From Vibrio syngnathi (GTDB lineage Bacteria; Pseudomonadota; Gammaproteobacteria; Enterobacterales; Vibrionaceae): a DNA stretch of 64,000 nt. Position numbers and translations under genes: made by a program. Below, in pieces: positions 48,817-58,421 of the stretch. Numbering within the stretch: the stretch's first letter is position 1; each line of letters opens with the position of its first letter. The stretch lies in assembly GCF_002119525.1 (NCBI RefSeq), contig NZ_CP017916.1:1054001-1118000 (forward strand). Reading direction: 5' to 3'. Under the pieces are notes generated by a model. The model ran no database searches, was not told the origin of the DNA, and was given only the letters and a program-made list of their open reading frames with translations.

Positions 48817-49557
48817 ATGTTTGATTTACAAGGATATGAAGCGTCGATCCTGAAAGGGGCGGTGCTTACAATTGAAGTTGCCTTGCTGTCGCTAATTTTA
48901 GCTATGGTTCTTGGTATGCTAGGTGCCTTAGCTAAACTCGCGCCTTATCGCTGGGCTCGTGCTATTGCAACCCTCTACACAACCGTTATTCGCGGCATAC
49001 CCGATCTGGTATTGATGATGCTGATTTTCTTTGGTGGACAAATCCTTTTAAACAACAGTTTGTATTCCATCAATGAGTGGCTCAATGAGTGGTTCACATC
49101 AAGTGACCCTAACCACGAATGGACCGCTTACCTACCTGATTATATCGATGTTAGTCCATTTATTGCTGGTGTCTTAACTATTGGCTTCATCTTTGGCGCG
49201 TACATGGCAGAAACCTTCCGTGGTGCAATAATGGCTGTCGACAGCGGTGAGATGGAAGCGGCAAAGGCTTATGGCATGGGCCCTGTTTTAGCGTTCCGTC
49301 GTATTCTATTACCGCAAATGATTCGTCACGCACTGCCGGGGTTTGGTAATAACTGGTTGGTTTTACTAAAAACTACCGCGCTGGTTTCTATTATTGGCCT
49401 TGAAGACATGGTACGTGTTAGCGCTCTGGCGGCGGGTTCAACCAAAATGCCATTTACATTCTATATGACGGTAGCAATCATCTTCTTATTCTTCACCAGT
49501 GTTTCGACGGGCTTACTTAAGTTGGTTGAACGTAAATTCAGTATCCACGCGAGGTAG
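48817..49557 (+). CDS. Basic amino acid ABC transporter, permease 1
   Basis: A 246-residue inner-membrane permease of the HisQ/AotQ type with about five membrane segments. GEMEAAKAYGMGPVLAFRRILLPQ carries the EAA motif (EAAKAYGMG) that docks on the ATPase. I chose the ATG at 48817 (MFDLQGYEAS); a TTG at 48805 would add four residues. The second permease starts 2 bases after its stop. Confidence 0.9.
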   Translation: MFDLQGYEASILKGAVLTIEVALLSLILAMVLGMLGALAKLAPYRWARAIATLYTTVIRGIPDLVLMMLIFFGGQILLNNSLYSINEWLNEWFTSSDPNHEWTAYLPDYIDVSPFIAGVLTIGFIFGAYMAETFRGAIMAVDSGEMEAAKAYGMGPVLAFRRILLPQMIRHALPGFGNNWLVLLKTTALVSIIGLEDMVRVSALAAGSTKMPFTFYMTVAIIFLFFTSVSTGLLKLVERKFSIHAR

Positions 49558-49559
49558 TT

Positions 49560-50237
49560 ATGGACTTTTCATTGATAATTGAAAGCCTGCCGATTTACCT
49601 TGGTGGTTTATGGACAACGGCTTGGATGGTTTGTGTCGCTTTGATTGTTGGCTTATTCGTAGCCATACCATTAGCTATCGCTCGTAACAGTCCAAATATG
49701 ATGATTAATGCACCAGCTTGGTCGTTCATTTATTTCTTCCGTGGTACGCCGTTATTGGTGCAGTTGTACCTGATTTACTACGGAATGGACCAATTCTTCC
49801 CAGTAAAAGACACACTATGGGAAAATGCATGGTTTTGTGCTTTGGTGGCATTCATCCTTAACACATCGGCATACACAGCTGAAATCATTCGCGGTGCGAT
49901 TAACGGCTTACCAAAAGGTGAAGTTGAAGCAGCAAAAGCGTATGGCATGAGCACACCTAAGACATACCGACGCATCATTTTACCAAGTGCTCTACGTCGT
50001 GCATTACCGGCTTACAGTAACGAAGTTATCTTTATGCTTCATGGTTCAGCGGTAGCAGGTATCGTAACCATTATGGATCTGACGGGTGCAGCACGTTTGG
50101 TTAACTCACGTTACTATGCTCCATTTGAATCTTTTTTAACTGCGGGTCTGTTCTACATGGCACTAACGTTTATCATCATTGCGATTTTCAAATTTGCAGA
50201 GAAGCGTTTCCTTGCTTACTTAAGGCCGTTAAGTTAA
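49560..50237 (+). CDS. Basic amino acid ABC transporter, permease 2
   Basis: A 225-residue HisM/AotM-type permease with about five membrane segments and an EAA motif (GEVEAAKAYGMSTPKTY). FRGTPLLVQLYLIYYG is the conserved N-terminal region of this family. It forms the channel with the preceding permease. The start follows the previous stop by 2 bases, so they are translationally coupled. A terminator ends the operon. Confidence 0.91.
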   Translation: MDFSLIIESLPIYLGGLWTTAWMVCVALIVGLFVAIPLAIARNSPNMMINAPAWSFIYFFRGTPLLVQLYLIYYGMDQFFPVKDTLWENAWFCALVAFILNTSAYTAEIIRGAINGLPKGEVEAAKAYGMSTPKTYRRIILPSALRRALPAYSNEVIFMLHGSAVAGIVTIMDLTGAARLVNSRYYAPFESFLTAGLFYMALTFIIIAIFKFAEKRFLAYLRPLS

Positions 50238-50262
50238 CTCTACGATACAGATTTTCTTAGAT

Positions 50263-50289
50263 AAACGGCGCTCTTGTAGCGCCGTTTTT
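50263..50289 (+). terminator. Terminator of the ABC transporter operon
   Basis: AAACGGCGCT and AGCGCCGTTT pair perfectly around CTTGT, followed by TT. Confidence 0.9.
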
Positions 50290-50436
50290 AATTTCAATTC
50301 AATTGTTCGGGTTCTAATAAGTTTAAGTGGTATTTGTTAAATTCACTCCATAAATTACGAACCCATTAGTCGAATCAATTGACTTAAGTAAACCCATAGA
50401 TACACTTGCTCCAATTTTTTTGAGTGTCGTATAACA

Positions 50437-53172
50437 ATGAAAAAAAACATCTTATCTTTGTGTCTAATTCTGCCGTCGTCTCTACTACTTTCTGCATGTG
50501 GTGGTTCTAGTGATTCCGCTCAACCCCCGAGTAAAACGGCGGTACAAAAAGCGCTTGAATCCGGAGATGCATCCCTTGTATCTAATGCCAATGAGTTTAT
50601 TGACGCCAGCCAAACGCTCGTTGCCCAATACAAATCTGATTACAGTCAAATTAAACAGTCTCTATCTAAAAATTCAGACGGCACGCCGCTGCGCAATCTT
50701 CATTGGGATCCAACACTCGATGCCGCGATAATCTTACCAACTTACGGCTTCAACGATGTCATCCTGCAAACCAATAAAGCGATGCAGAGTGGATATACTG
50801 ACCAAGAGCTTGCGATTGGTATTGCAGGTTATACATCGAGCGGTAATCGTTACGCTGCGTTAGCAAGTAACCCATTTCGAACTAAGCAACGTTCAACGGA
50901 TTCAGTCAACGCAGAAATGGAAGTGTGGTTGAAAAACTTGGTGGGTTGGGCATCAGGCACAAGTTCACCTAAGAATGTTGTCTTGGCTCAGATGGATCAG
51001 TCTTATTATTTTCCTGATGACAAAGCAACGCGAAACTGGCTAACGAGCAACATCAATCCTTCGATGGTTATCAATGATGACAACGCGTGTGACGGCAGCA
51101 AATTAAGCCAATGTATTGAAAAGAATAACCCTGATTTATTGATTTTGTCTCAAAAGTTAAATAATGGTGACGAGATTAACGATGTGATGAAGGGGTTACG
51201 CTTGGCGTTCAACAAAAAAATCCCCGTGTTGTATTTGCATCTTGATGGCGGTATGACGGACTTAGGCAACGCGCTATTTGCAGAAATGCATGTCACATAT
51301 GTTGGTGATAACTATTGGCGAAAGCTAGGGCTATCAAATTGGGATTCAACACAACTGATTGATCGCATGCCAGATAATATCGTCAAACAACAAGCACTTT
51401 TACAGCGCCTGAAACATGATAGTTTCACTGTTGACTTGAATTTATGTGATGACAAATCTTGCCCAGATCAGTCCAACATGGATGAAGAGTTCTATAAGGC
51501 AGCGAACAGCATTCGTTCACACCTAACGACGCTTGATAGCAAAAAAATTGATCTCTTTGCATCCAAGAACTACGAATATGAAAAACTGTTACTGCTACTT
51601 GCTGATCATTATCGACAAGACGTTAAGTACCCAATGGGTAAAGACGTAACAGATAGAATCGACTTTCTTCGATCGTATTACAGTGATTACGCGACATACA
51701 ACACTCGACAACATAATGCAGCGCAGCCGAGTTTAGGTAATTTCAGCACCAAGAATTTTAAGAATGTCCCTCTCATCACCAAGAATATTACTTTAGAGTC
51801 AAAGAGAAACTTCCGTGCGGCGGGTGTCTATGCTTTACCGGGTAAGACGATCAAAGTGACGCGCTTAGATAATAACAAAGTGGCAACGTCGATCGCTCTT
51901 AATACACTACGCAGCGGCGCGACTCATGAGTTTTCGGGTAAAGACGGCTATGCAAGGCCAAAGTTTTTGACCTCGGTAGCTTACCCCGTAAAGCATGGAG
52001 AAACGATATATCTGACCTCTGCCTATGGTGGGACACTACAAGTTCATTTTGATACCAACGATATTGATGTAGAGCTGCGCTTTGAAAATGTTGCTCAACA
52101 CCCTGTTTGGCGAAGTGAAGCGGACAACGATAGCTTTGTCGCGCAGCTTGAAGAAGGCAATTTTGACTGGGCAGAGTTAATGACACCCGGATTCGAAGTT
52201 CATTCTAAACTCGACAAAATGAAAGAGTCTATCGGCGCGTCTGATTGGGCTCAGCCTCATGATATGGCGCTCGCTACTGAACGTTACGTACACAATCTTC
52301 CTCATGCGCTTGCGGGCTTTAAAGGGCCGGGTATTGATGAGATTGCTGAAATACATCAATACGGAGAGGCAAAGGGCTGGGAAATTGCGAGCATTGATAT
52401 TGTGAAACACATGAATGCCGATCAAGCGACTTGTGGTTACGGTTGTTCAGGGAACCCTTACGATGCTTATTGGTCTTTTCATCCTCTAGGGCATGGTGAT
52501 TTGCACGAGCTTGGTCATGGACTGGAAAGAGGACGTTTTAGATTCGCTGGATGGGAAGGCCACTCGACAACCAACTACTATTCGTATTTCAGTAAATCAA
52601 AGTATTACAAAGATACGGCCAAGGTTTCGTCTTGCCAAAGCTTAGACTTTAAAGGGCAGTATCAACTGTTACAGCAGAGCCGAACTCAACCAGATCCAAA
52701 CGCTTTTATGGCGGCTCAAAATCAAACCGGTTGGAGTTGGGGTGCTCGTGTGTTCATTCAAATGATGATGTTAACGGAGCAGCAAGGTGTATTGAATTCC
52801 GGTTGGCATTTGCTAGGGCGTTTACACTTGATTGAACGTGAATTTAATCGCTTGAAAGCCAGTGATGAGCTCTGGAGTAACGGTAAAGGCTCGATTGGTT
52901 TTTCAGATTACACCACACAAGAAGCGGCAGGCATCACCAACAATGACTGGTTGCTTATCGCATTAAGCTACGTTGCAGAAAGGGATATGACGCAATACTT
53001 AGATATGTGGGGATTCAGTTTCAGTGATAAAGCGAAGCAACAAGTCACCGCTCTTAGTCTAAGTAACATGCCTTTGACATATTTTGCATCGTCTAATCAA
53101 GGCTATTGCTTAGATGAGTTTGCTAAGAAGCCGCTAAACGTTGATGGCACGACCGTTTGGCCGCTTAATTAG
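50437..53172 (+). CDS. ImpA-family lipoprotein metalloprotease
   Basis: A 911-residue predicted surface metalloprotease. It starts with a lipoprotein signal, LLLSAC, with the lipidated Cys at 21, then a GGSSDSAQPP linker. The zinc motif HELGH is at 690-694 in GDLHELGHGLERG, part of an M60-like domain. The N-terminal half resembles ImpA, the Pseudomonas immunomodulating protease that cuts O-glycosylated host proteins such as PSGL-1. Mucin-type glycoproteins are thus a possible target here, by inference. It is a lone gene with its own terminator, an accessory trait between core genes. Confidence 0.85.
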   Translation: MKKNILSLCLILPSSLLLSACGGSSDSAQPPSKTAVQKALESGDASLVSNANEFIDASQTLVAQYKSDYSQIKQSLSKNSDGTPLRNLHWDPTLDAAIILPTYGFNDVILQTNKAMQSGYTDQELAIGIAGYTSSGNRYAALASNPFRTKQRSTDSVNAEMEVWLKNLVGWASGTSSPKNVVLAQMDQSYYFPDDKATRNWLTSNINPSMVINDDNACDGSKLSQCIEKNNPDLLILSQKLNNGDEINDVMKGLRLAFNKKIPVLYLHLDGGMTDLGNALFAEMHVTYVGDNYWRKLGLSNWDSTQLIDRMPDNIVKQQALLQRLKHDSFTVDLNLCDDKSCPDQSNMDEEFYKAANSIRSHLTTLDSKKIDLFASKNYEYEKLLLLLADHYRQDVKYPMGKDVTDRIDFLRSYYSDYATYNTRQHNAAQPSLGNFSTKNFKNVPLITKNITLESKRNFRAAGVYALPGKTIKVTRLDNNKVATSIALNTLRSGATHEFSGKDGYARPKFLTSVAYPVKHGETIYLTSAYGGTLQVHFDTNDIDVELRFENVAQHPVWRSEADNDSFVAQLEEGNFDWAELMTPGFEVHSKLDKMKESIGASDWAQPHDMALATERYVHNLPHALAGFKGPGIDEIAEIHQYGEAKGWEIASIDIVKHMNADQATCGYGCSGNPYDAYWSFHPLGHGDLHELGHGLERGRFRFAGWEGHSTTNYYSYFSKSKYYKDTAKVSSCQSLDFKGQYQLLQQSRTQPDPNAFMAAQNQTGWSWGARVFIQMMMLTEQQGVLNSGWHLLGRLHLIEREFNRLKASDELWSNGKGSIGFSDYTTQEAAGITNNDWLLIALSYVAERDMTQYLDMWGFSFSDKAKQQVTALSLSNMPLTYFASSNQGYCLDEFAKKPLNVDGTTVWPLN

Positions 53173-53197
53173 GTATATGCCTGATAGAGTCACGAAT

Positions 53198-53232
53198 AAA
53201 AAAGAGAGGAGATACTATCTCCTCTCTTTTTT
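53198..53232. terminator. Bidirectional terminator between impA-like gene and xthA
   Basis: AAAAAAGAGAGGAGAT and ATCTCCTCTCTTTTTT pair around ACT, with A- and T-runs at each end. Confidence 0.9.
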
Positions 53233-53307
53233 ATTAGCTTCTGTTTAGCCTAGTGAGCACGATTTACCAGCTACTTGATATGGCTAAGTTTTGTTACCTA
53301 AAAGTAA

Positions 53308-54114
53308 CTACTTAAACGTTGACCAAATCGGAGCGTGATCTGACGGTTTTTCAATGCCGCGTAGCTCGTAGTCGATGCCTGCTTCAGTACACTTATCAGC
53401 AAGTTTCTGAGTCGCCAGTACCACGTCAATGCGTAAGCCGCGGTTGTCCACGAAACCTTTTGAGCGGTAATCAAACCACGAGTATTGATCGCTCACTTCA
53501 GGGTGCAGTAAACGGAAGCTATCCACAAAGCCCCAATCCATCAGTGTTTTTAACCATTCGCGCTCTTCTGGTTGGAAAGAACACTTACCTGTTTTTAACC
53601 AACGTTTCGCGTTAGGTTCACCAATACCGATATCAATATCGGTAGGGCTGATATTAATGTCGCCCATTACGATTACTTGTTCATCTTTGTTGTGGTAATC
53701 GTTTAGGTACGTCATTAAGTCCTTGTAGAACTGACGCTTATACGGGTATTTAGTTTCATGCTTAATGTTGTCCCCTTGAGGGAAGTAACCATTTAGCACA
53801 GTGACCTTTTCACCGTTGTCATCTTCAAACGTCGCCATGATCATACGCTTTTGATGATCTTCATTGTCTGTAGGAAAGCCTTTCTGTACAGAAATTGGCT
53901 CTTGCTTACAAAGCATAGCCACACCGTAGTGCGCCTTTTGGCCATGGAAGTAGACCTTGTAACCCATAGCTTCAACATCAGCTAGTGGGAAGGCTTCATC
54001 GTGCACTTTGATCTCTTGTAGGCCAATCACATCAGGTTGGTGCTTATCGATAATAGCTTGCAGTTGGTGAAGGCGGGCTCTAAGGCCATTGATGTTGAAG
54101 CTGATTACTTTCAT
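53308..54114 (-). CDS. xthA: Exonuclease III
   Basis: AP endonuclease and 3'-5' exonuclease of base excision repair. It has 268 residues, the same as E. coli. The metal ligand Glu34 is in [34 protein letters not shown] and the catalytic Asp-His pair in SDHAPIW follow in order. It is a single gene. In V. cholerae it also lies next to this ABC transporter, as I recall. Confidence 0.96.
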   Translation of the reverse strand: MKVISFNINGLRARLHQLQAIIDKHQPDVIGLQEIKVHDEAFPLADVEAMGYKVYFHGQKAHYGVAMLCKQEPISVQKGFPTDNEDHQKRMIMATFEDDNGEKVTVLNGYFPQGDNIKHETKYPYKRQFYKDLMTYLNDYHNKDEQVIVMGDINISPTDIDIGIGEPNAKRWLKTGKCSFQPEEREWLKTLMDWGFVDSFRLLHPEVSDQYSWFDYRSKGFVDNRGLRIDVVLATQKLADKCTEAGIDYELRGIEKPSDHAPIWSTFK

Positions 54115-54281
54115 TTGTTTTTATACCTCTCGTAAACCCTTACGATTGCTTGTTTATCAAGGGTTTGTTGATTTGGTGGATTTAATGATTAATCGTATTT
54201 AACCATGCTTAATAATTTCTGTCGCCACTTTGTCGCCCCTAAATGGCGACAAAATGGTGTGAATACTCACTTTTTCAGAAC

Positions 54282-56447
54282 CTATTGAGTCTTTAGCAAG
54301 TTTAAAAAGAAAGCGTATTCAAGTGCGTCTTCTTTTAATCGTTTAAATCGACCGGAAGCCCCGCCGTGACCAGCTTCCATATCGGTTTTGAACAGCAGTA
54401 CGTTGTTGTCTGTTTTCATCTCACGCAGCTTCGCCACCCACTTCATCGGCTCAAAGTATTGTACTTGTGAGTCATGCAGGCCTGTTGTTACCAACATGTT
54501 CGGGTAGCTTTGAGCCTTCACATTGTCATATGGTGAGTAACCTAGCATGTAATCGTAATAGGTTTTATCGTTCGGGTTGCCCCATTCGTCATACTCGTTG
54601 GTGGTGAGAGGAATCGATTCGTCAAGCATGGTTGTCACTACGTCTACAAACGGAACATGTGCTCCGATGCCACGGTACAGTTCTGGTGCTTGGTTGATGA
54701 TTGCGCCCATCAATAGACCGCCAGCAGAACCACCAACGGCGAACACTTTATCTTGTGCGCCGTAGCCTTCTTCAACCAGCCCTTTGGTTACATCGATAAA
54801 GTCGTTGAACGTGTTTTGTTTGGTCAGCTTTTTGCCGTCCTCATACCAAGGGCGCCCGAGCATCTCTGAACCTCGAATATGTGCGATCGCATAAACGAAT
54901 CCGCGATCAAGTAAGCTGAGACGAGCCGAGCCAAAGGTTGGTTCGATCGTGTGGCCGTAAGAGCCATAGCCGTATTGGTAGATTGGGTTAGTGCCGTCTT
55001 TCTTGAATAAGTCTTTGCGATAAACCAGAGAGACAGGTACTTGCTTACCATCGCGAGCCGTTACCATGATTCGCTCTGATTGGTAGTTATCCGCTTCGAA
55101 ATCACCCAATACAGGTGTTTGTTTCATGACTTCGGATTCTCCTGAACTTAGGTCGAAATCATAGTAAGTACCTGGCGTGGTTAAGCTGCTGTAATAGACG
55201 CGAACTTTTGAGTTATCTAATTCATAGTTACTTGTTAGGTAAGCAGCAAAAGCAGTGTCGTTAAATTCAAGTGGGAACTCTTTCCCTGTTGAGAGTTGAC
55301 GAACTTTCACTGTAGACAAGCCATTCGCACGTTGCTCGTAAACCAGATGGTCATCAAACAGCTCGAAGTCAACAAGCTGAGTATTCTCGTCAGCAGCAAT
55401 GACATCGACCCATTTAGAGCGGTCATGCATCTCGTCAGCAGTGACTTTCATTAAACGGAAGTTGACCGCTTGGTAGTTGGTGTAGATGTAGTACCAATCA
55501 CCTAGCTTAGCGATGCTGTACTCGATACCCGTTTCTCGTGGGTAGAAAGCTTCAGCTTTAGCGTTTGGATTGTTGGCATCTATGACTGAAACACCGCTAG
55601 TTTCTGTACTCGAGTGCCAAATGTAGGCCTGTTCACCATCTTTGCTTTTGCTCAAAGAGGTGTAGTAAGCGCTGTCGGTTTCTTCGTAGATTAACTCATC
55701 GCTTGTCTGAGGTGTGCCCAAAACGTGACGGTAAACTTGATAACCAAGTAATGTTTGTGGATCTTTTTTGATGTAGTAAAAGGCTTGGTTGTCGTTTTGC
55801 CATGCAATCGCGCTCGAAGCCCCTTCAATTTCATCTGTTAGGTATTCACCTGTCGTGAGGTCTTTAATCTTGATGGTGTAAATACGGCGGCTCAGCGTGT
55901 CTTCGCCATAGGCCAACAAGTTTTCGCTTGGGCTGATCGTTAAGCCACCAATACTGAAAAATTCATGGTCTTTTGCTAGTTCGTTAACATCTAAGATGAC
56001 TTGCTTGTCTGTACCTAAAAAGTCATTTTCACGCAAGTGAACTGGGTATTCGTTGTCACCTGTGACTTCATTCGAGTAGTAGTAGCTGCCTTTGCGAACC
56101 GGTACCGAATGGTCGTCATTTGCGATTCGGCCTTTGATCTCTTCAAATAACTGTTCTTGTGATGCTTCAGTGTGTTTCAGCACGGCCTCTGCGTACTGGT
56201 TTTCTTGCTCAAGATGCTGCAAGATCTCTGGGTCTTGGCGCTCATCATCGCGCATCCAGTAATAATCATCGATTCGGGTATCACCATGAATCGTCATTGC
56301 ATGAGGGACTTTCTTAGCTACGGGAGCTTGGGTTTGATGTGCGATGAGTTGCGATGGAGAGTTGTGGTCCATGGTTGTTATTCCTTGATTGCTGCATCCG
56401 GCGACAAGTGCGGCCGATACGGCTAATGTGGTTAAAGCGAAACGCAT
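54282..56447 (-). CDS. ptrB: Oligopeptidase B-like S9 peptidase with lipoprotein signal
   Basis: A 721-residue prolyl-oligopeptidase-family serine peptidase, cutting short peptides after Arg or Lys. The triad is Ser574 in GGSAGG, Asp659 in LHDSQVQ and His694 in AGHGGASG. The N-terminal half is a beta-propeller that limits access to small peptides. Unlike cytoplasmic E. coli PtrB (about 686 residues), it starts MRFALTTLAVSAALVAGCSN, a lipoprotein signal with Cys18, so it should be membrane-anchored and face the periplasm. AGGA precedes the ATG. The OpB assignment is firm; location is inferred. Confidence 0.88.
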   Translation of the reverse strand: MRFALTTLAVSAALVAGCSNQGITTMDHNSPSQLIAHQTQAPVAKKVPHAMTIHGDTRIDDYYWMRDDERQDPEILQHLEQENQYAEAVLKHTEASQEQLFEEIKGRIANDDHSVPVRKGSYYYSNEVTGDNEYPVHLRENDFLGTDKQVILDVNELAKDHEFFSIGGLTISPSENLLAYGEDTLSRRIYTIKIKDLTTGEYLTDEIEGASSAIAWQNDNQAFYYIKKDPQTLLGYQVYRHVLGTPQTSDELIYEETDSAYYTSLSKSKDGEQAYIWHSSTETSGVSVIDANNPNAKAEAFYPRETGIEYSIAKLGDWYYIYTNYQAVNFRLMKVTADEMHDRSKWVDVIAADENTQLVDFELFDDHLVYEQRANGLSTVKVRQLSTGKEFPLEFNDTAFAAYLTSNYELDNSKVRVYYSSLTTPGTYYDFDLSSGESEVMKQTPVLGDFEADNYQSERIMVTARDGKQVPVSLVYRKDLFKKDGTNPIYQYGYGSYGHTIEPTFGSARLSLLDRGFVYAIAHIRGSEMLGRPWYEDGKKLTKQNTFNDFIDVTKGLVEEGYGAQDKVFAVGGSAGGLLMGAIINQAPELYRGIGAHVPFVDVVTTMLDESIPLTTNEYDEWGNPNDKTYYDYMLGYSPYDNVKAQSYPNMLVTTGLHDSQVQYFEPMKWVAKLREMKTDNNVLLFKTDMEAGHGGASGRFKRLKEDALEYAFFLNLLKTQ

Positions 56448-56639
56448 CTGTATATCCTATTGTGTACCTTACTCGTTTTAATGCCAGCATCCTTTAGTGG
56501 TTAGTTTTCTTCCAGTGATGTTATTTATAATTAGATTCTGGATAGGCACTTTCAACGTAAGTGTCTGTTATTGTTTTCAATAAATCAAAGTAATGTTTAA
56601 TGGAATCGATGGTAGATGTGAGCTGGGGGAAAACGTGCA

Positions 56640-56676
56640 ATGAAAAAGGGACACACTTTTCAGTATGTCCCTCTTC
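56640..56676 (-). terminator. Terminator after emrD
   Basis: AGGGACA and TGTCCCT pair with partly paired inner bases; on the minus strand TTTTTC follows. Confidence 0.8.
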
Positions 56677-56703
56677 GTTGTTTGAGCTGAGGTAGAGTTT
56701 ACT

Positions 56704-57909
56704 TTAGATAGCCAATGGCATTTCGTTTGAATGGTCAGGTTTACGATTAACCCAACGTAAACCAAGCATGGCGATGAATGACATTGCAATCATCAAGCAA
56801 CCGAGCGGCAGTTGGTCTTGAGCTGGGAAGAACGAGGCCAATAGTGTTGCGATGCCAGCACCTAGGTTTTGCATACCACCGAGGATCGCGCCCCCTGTAC
56901 CTGCGTGGAATGGGAATGGCGAAAGCGCTCCCGTTGTTGCTGCTGGAAATAAGATACCAGCGCCTAAGAAGTAAATCGTTGCACCGCCAATCAAAGTTAA
57001 TGCTGTTGTTTGACCGAATAGACCCGGTATCAATACCACTGTTGAGCCTACCAAGATAGCAACTAGACCAACATTCAGTACACGGCGCTCACTGCGACGT
57101 TGTGCGATGTAACTAGATAGGCCTGCACCGACTAAGTAGCCTGGAATGGGCAATACAAACAACAAGCTTACTGTGGTTGCTGGCAAGCCAAGTACGCCGC
57201 CAAGCAATACACCTGCTGCAGCTTCAAATACCGCTACGCCAGAAAACGTTGCGACCAATACCAATAAGAAACCTTGGAAACGTTTGTCAGATAGAACAAA
57301 TTTGTAGCTGTTGGCAACCGATTCATGTTTGCGTCGTTCTTTTGGCAGTGTTTCCATCATGCTTGTCATCATGGTGATCACTACTGCGATGCCAAACAGC
57401 GCAAGGAACAAGTAGCTAGAACGCCAACCGAAAGCTTCTGTTAAGTACCCACCTAATACAGGAGCCATCAATGGTGAAAAAATCACACACATGCTAATTA
57501 AGCTGTTTGCGCGGTGCAGTTCTGCGCCTTCAAAACAGTCGCGAGTCAATGTACGAGACATCGCACCACCACAACCGATGCCCAAACCTTGTATAAAGCT
57601 ACCTGCTAAAAACCATTCATATTCGTGAGCAAACAATGCCACCAAAGTACCGATGATGTAGATGATCAAACCGACGACGATGATTGGTTTGCGACCTAGG
57701 CGATCAGAAAGTGGACCGTATGCAAATTGCGACAGACCATAAGGGATCAGGTAGCACGCCATCACAGCTTGAAGCGAAGATGCTGAAACCAAGAACTCAC
57801 CCGCCATATGACCGATAGAAGGCACGTACATCGTTTGAGTCATTTGACCCACGGCAGTCAGGATAGCGATTAAAAAGGTAAGTTTCGCTAATGGAAACGA
57901 GGCGGACAT
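56704..57909 (-). CDS. emrD: EmrD-like multidrug MFS transporter
   Basis: A 401-residue major-facilitator drug exporter with 12 membrane segments. It follows E. coli EmrD: VGQMTQTMYVPSIGHMA in helix 1, YGLSQFAYGPLSDRLGRKP (motif A), and FPFHAGTGGAILGGMQNLG late in the protein. The substrate range in this organism is unknown. I chose the ATG at 57909 because GGAGAG lies 8 bases upstream; the frame stays open to 58032, but that part overlaps a leader hairpin and resembles no EmrD sequence. A switch-like hairpin precedes the gene. Confidence 0.88.
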   Translation of the reverse strand: MSASFPLAKLTFLIAILTAVGQMTQTMYVPSIGHMAGEFLVSASSLQAVMACYLIPYGLSQFAYGPLSDRLGRKPIIVVGLIIYIIGTLVALFAHEYEWFLAGSFIQGLGIGCGGAMSRTLTRDCFEGAELHRANSLISMCVIFSPLMAPVLGGYLTEAFGWRSSYLFLALFGIAVVITMMTSMMETLPKERRKHESVANSYKFVLSDKRFQGFLLVLVATFSGVAVFEAAAGVLLGGVLGLPATTVSLLFVLPIPGYLVGAGLSSYIAQRRSERRVLNVGLVAILVGSTVVLIPGLFGQTTALTLIGGATIYFLGAGILFPAATTGALSPFPFHAGTGGAILGGMQNLGAGIATLLASFFPAQDQLPLGCLMIAMSFIAMLGLRWVNRKPDHSNEMPLAI

Positions 57910-58421
57910 TTGCGTATCTCTCCAAAAATTAGGACGTAAAAAGCCTTGGCGCTCCATTAAGGAGAGCCAAATAAGTACAGTAACCTGGGAATCTAGGCGC
58001 GAGATATTAGAGATTGAGCGTCTACTTAGCAACCAAAAAGTGTGAAGTTGATCAAGATAAAAATCTATAGCTTGGATTATAAAAACTAATCCGAATTTGG
58101 TTGGGTTATTAAATATAAGGGGTCATGGGCTTCCTTGAAATGTTGCCATTACTCTGAATCAATTTGCGTTATTAATGACCGGAAGCGTAGGCATCAAGAA
58201 GCCTAAGTCTGACAAGCTGAAAGCTCTTGAAATCAAAGCAATAATAGACAAAACACACGATTTATTAACATTTCTATAAACTTTCGTTTTATATGCCCGT
58301 AATTTGTGCTGTAATTATCCGCTAAGCTATTCGTCTAACTCATTCACATTGTGCATAACAGTTTGTTACTAATGTGATGGTTACGGTTATGGAAGTCTTT
58401 TGGCTTAAATAAGGATATTAA
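57910..58421. other. Divergent gap between emrD and the chemoreceptor gene
   Basis: About 510 bases without a supported gene. It contains the emrD leader with the hairpin at 57945-57970 and the promoters of both divergent genes. The stretch 58220-58420 is AT-rich. I see no further element I can name. Confidence 0.5.
57945..57970 (-). promoter_or_regulatory. Possible anti-Shine-Dalgarno hairpin in the emrD leader
   Basis: On the minus strand TTGGC-T-CTCC pairs with GGAG-C-GCCAA around TTAAT (one mismatch), followed by GGCTTTTT. The CTCTCC in its 5' arm (57961-57966) is also perfectly complementary to the emrD ribosome site GGAGAG (57918-57923). The two pairings exclude each other, so the leader could switch, or attenuate at the T-run. 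Confidence 0.4.

Noticed and set aside
57910..58032. N-terminal extension of EmrD by 41 residues
   Set aside because: The extension is not hydrophobic or EmrD-like and overlaps the leader hairpin; ATG 57909 has a strong ribosome site. A leader peptide remains possible.
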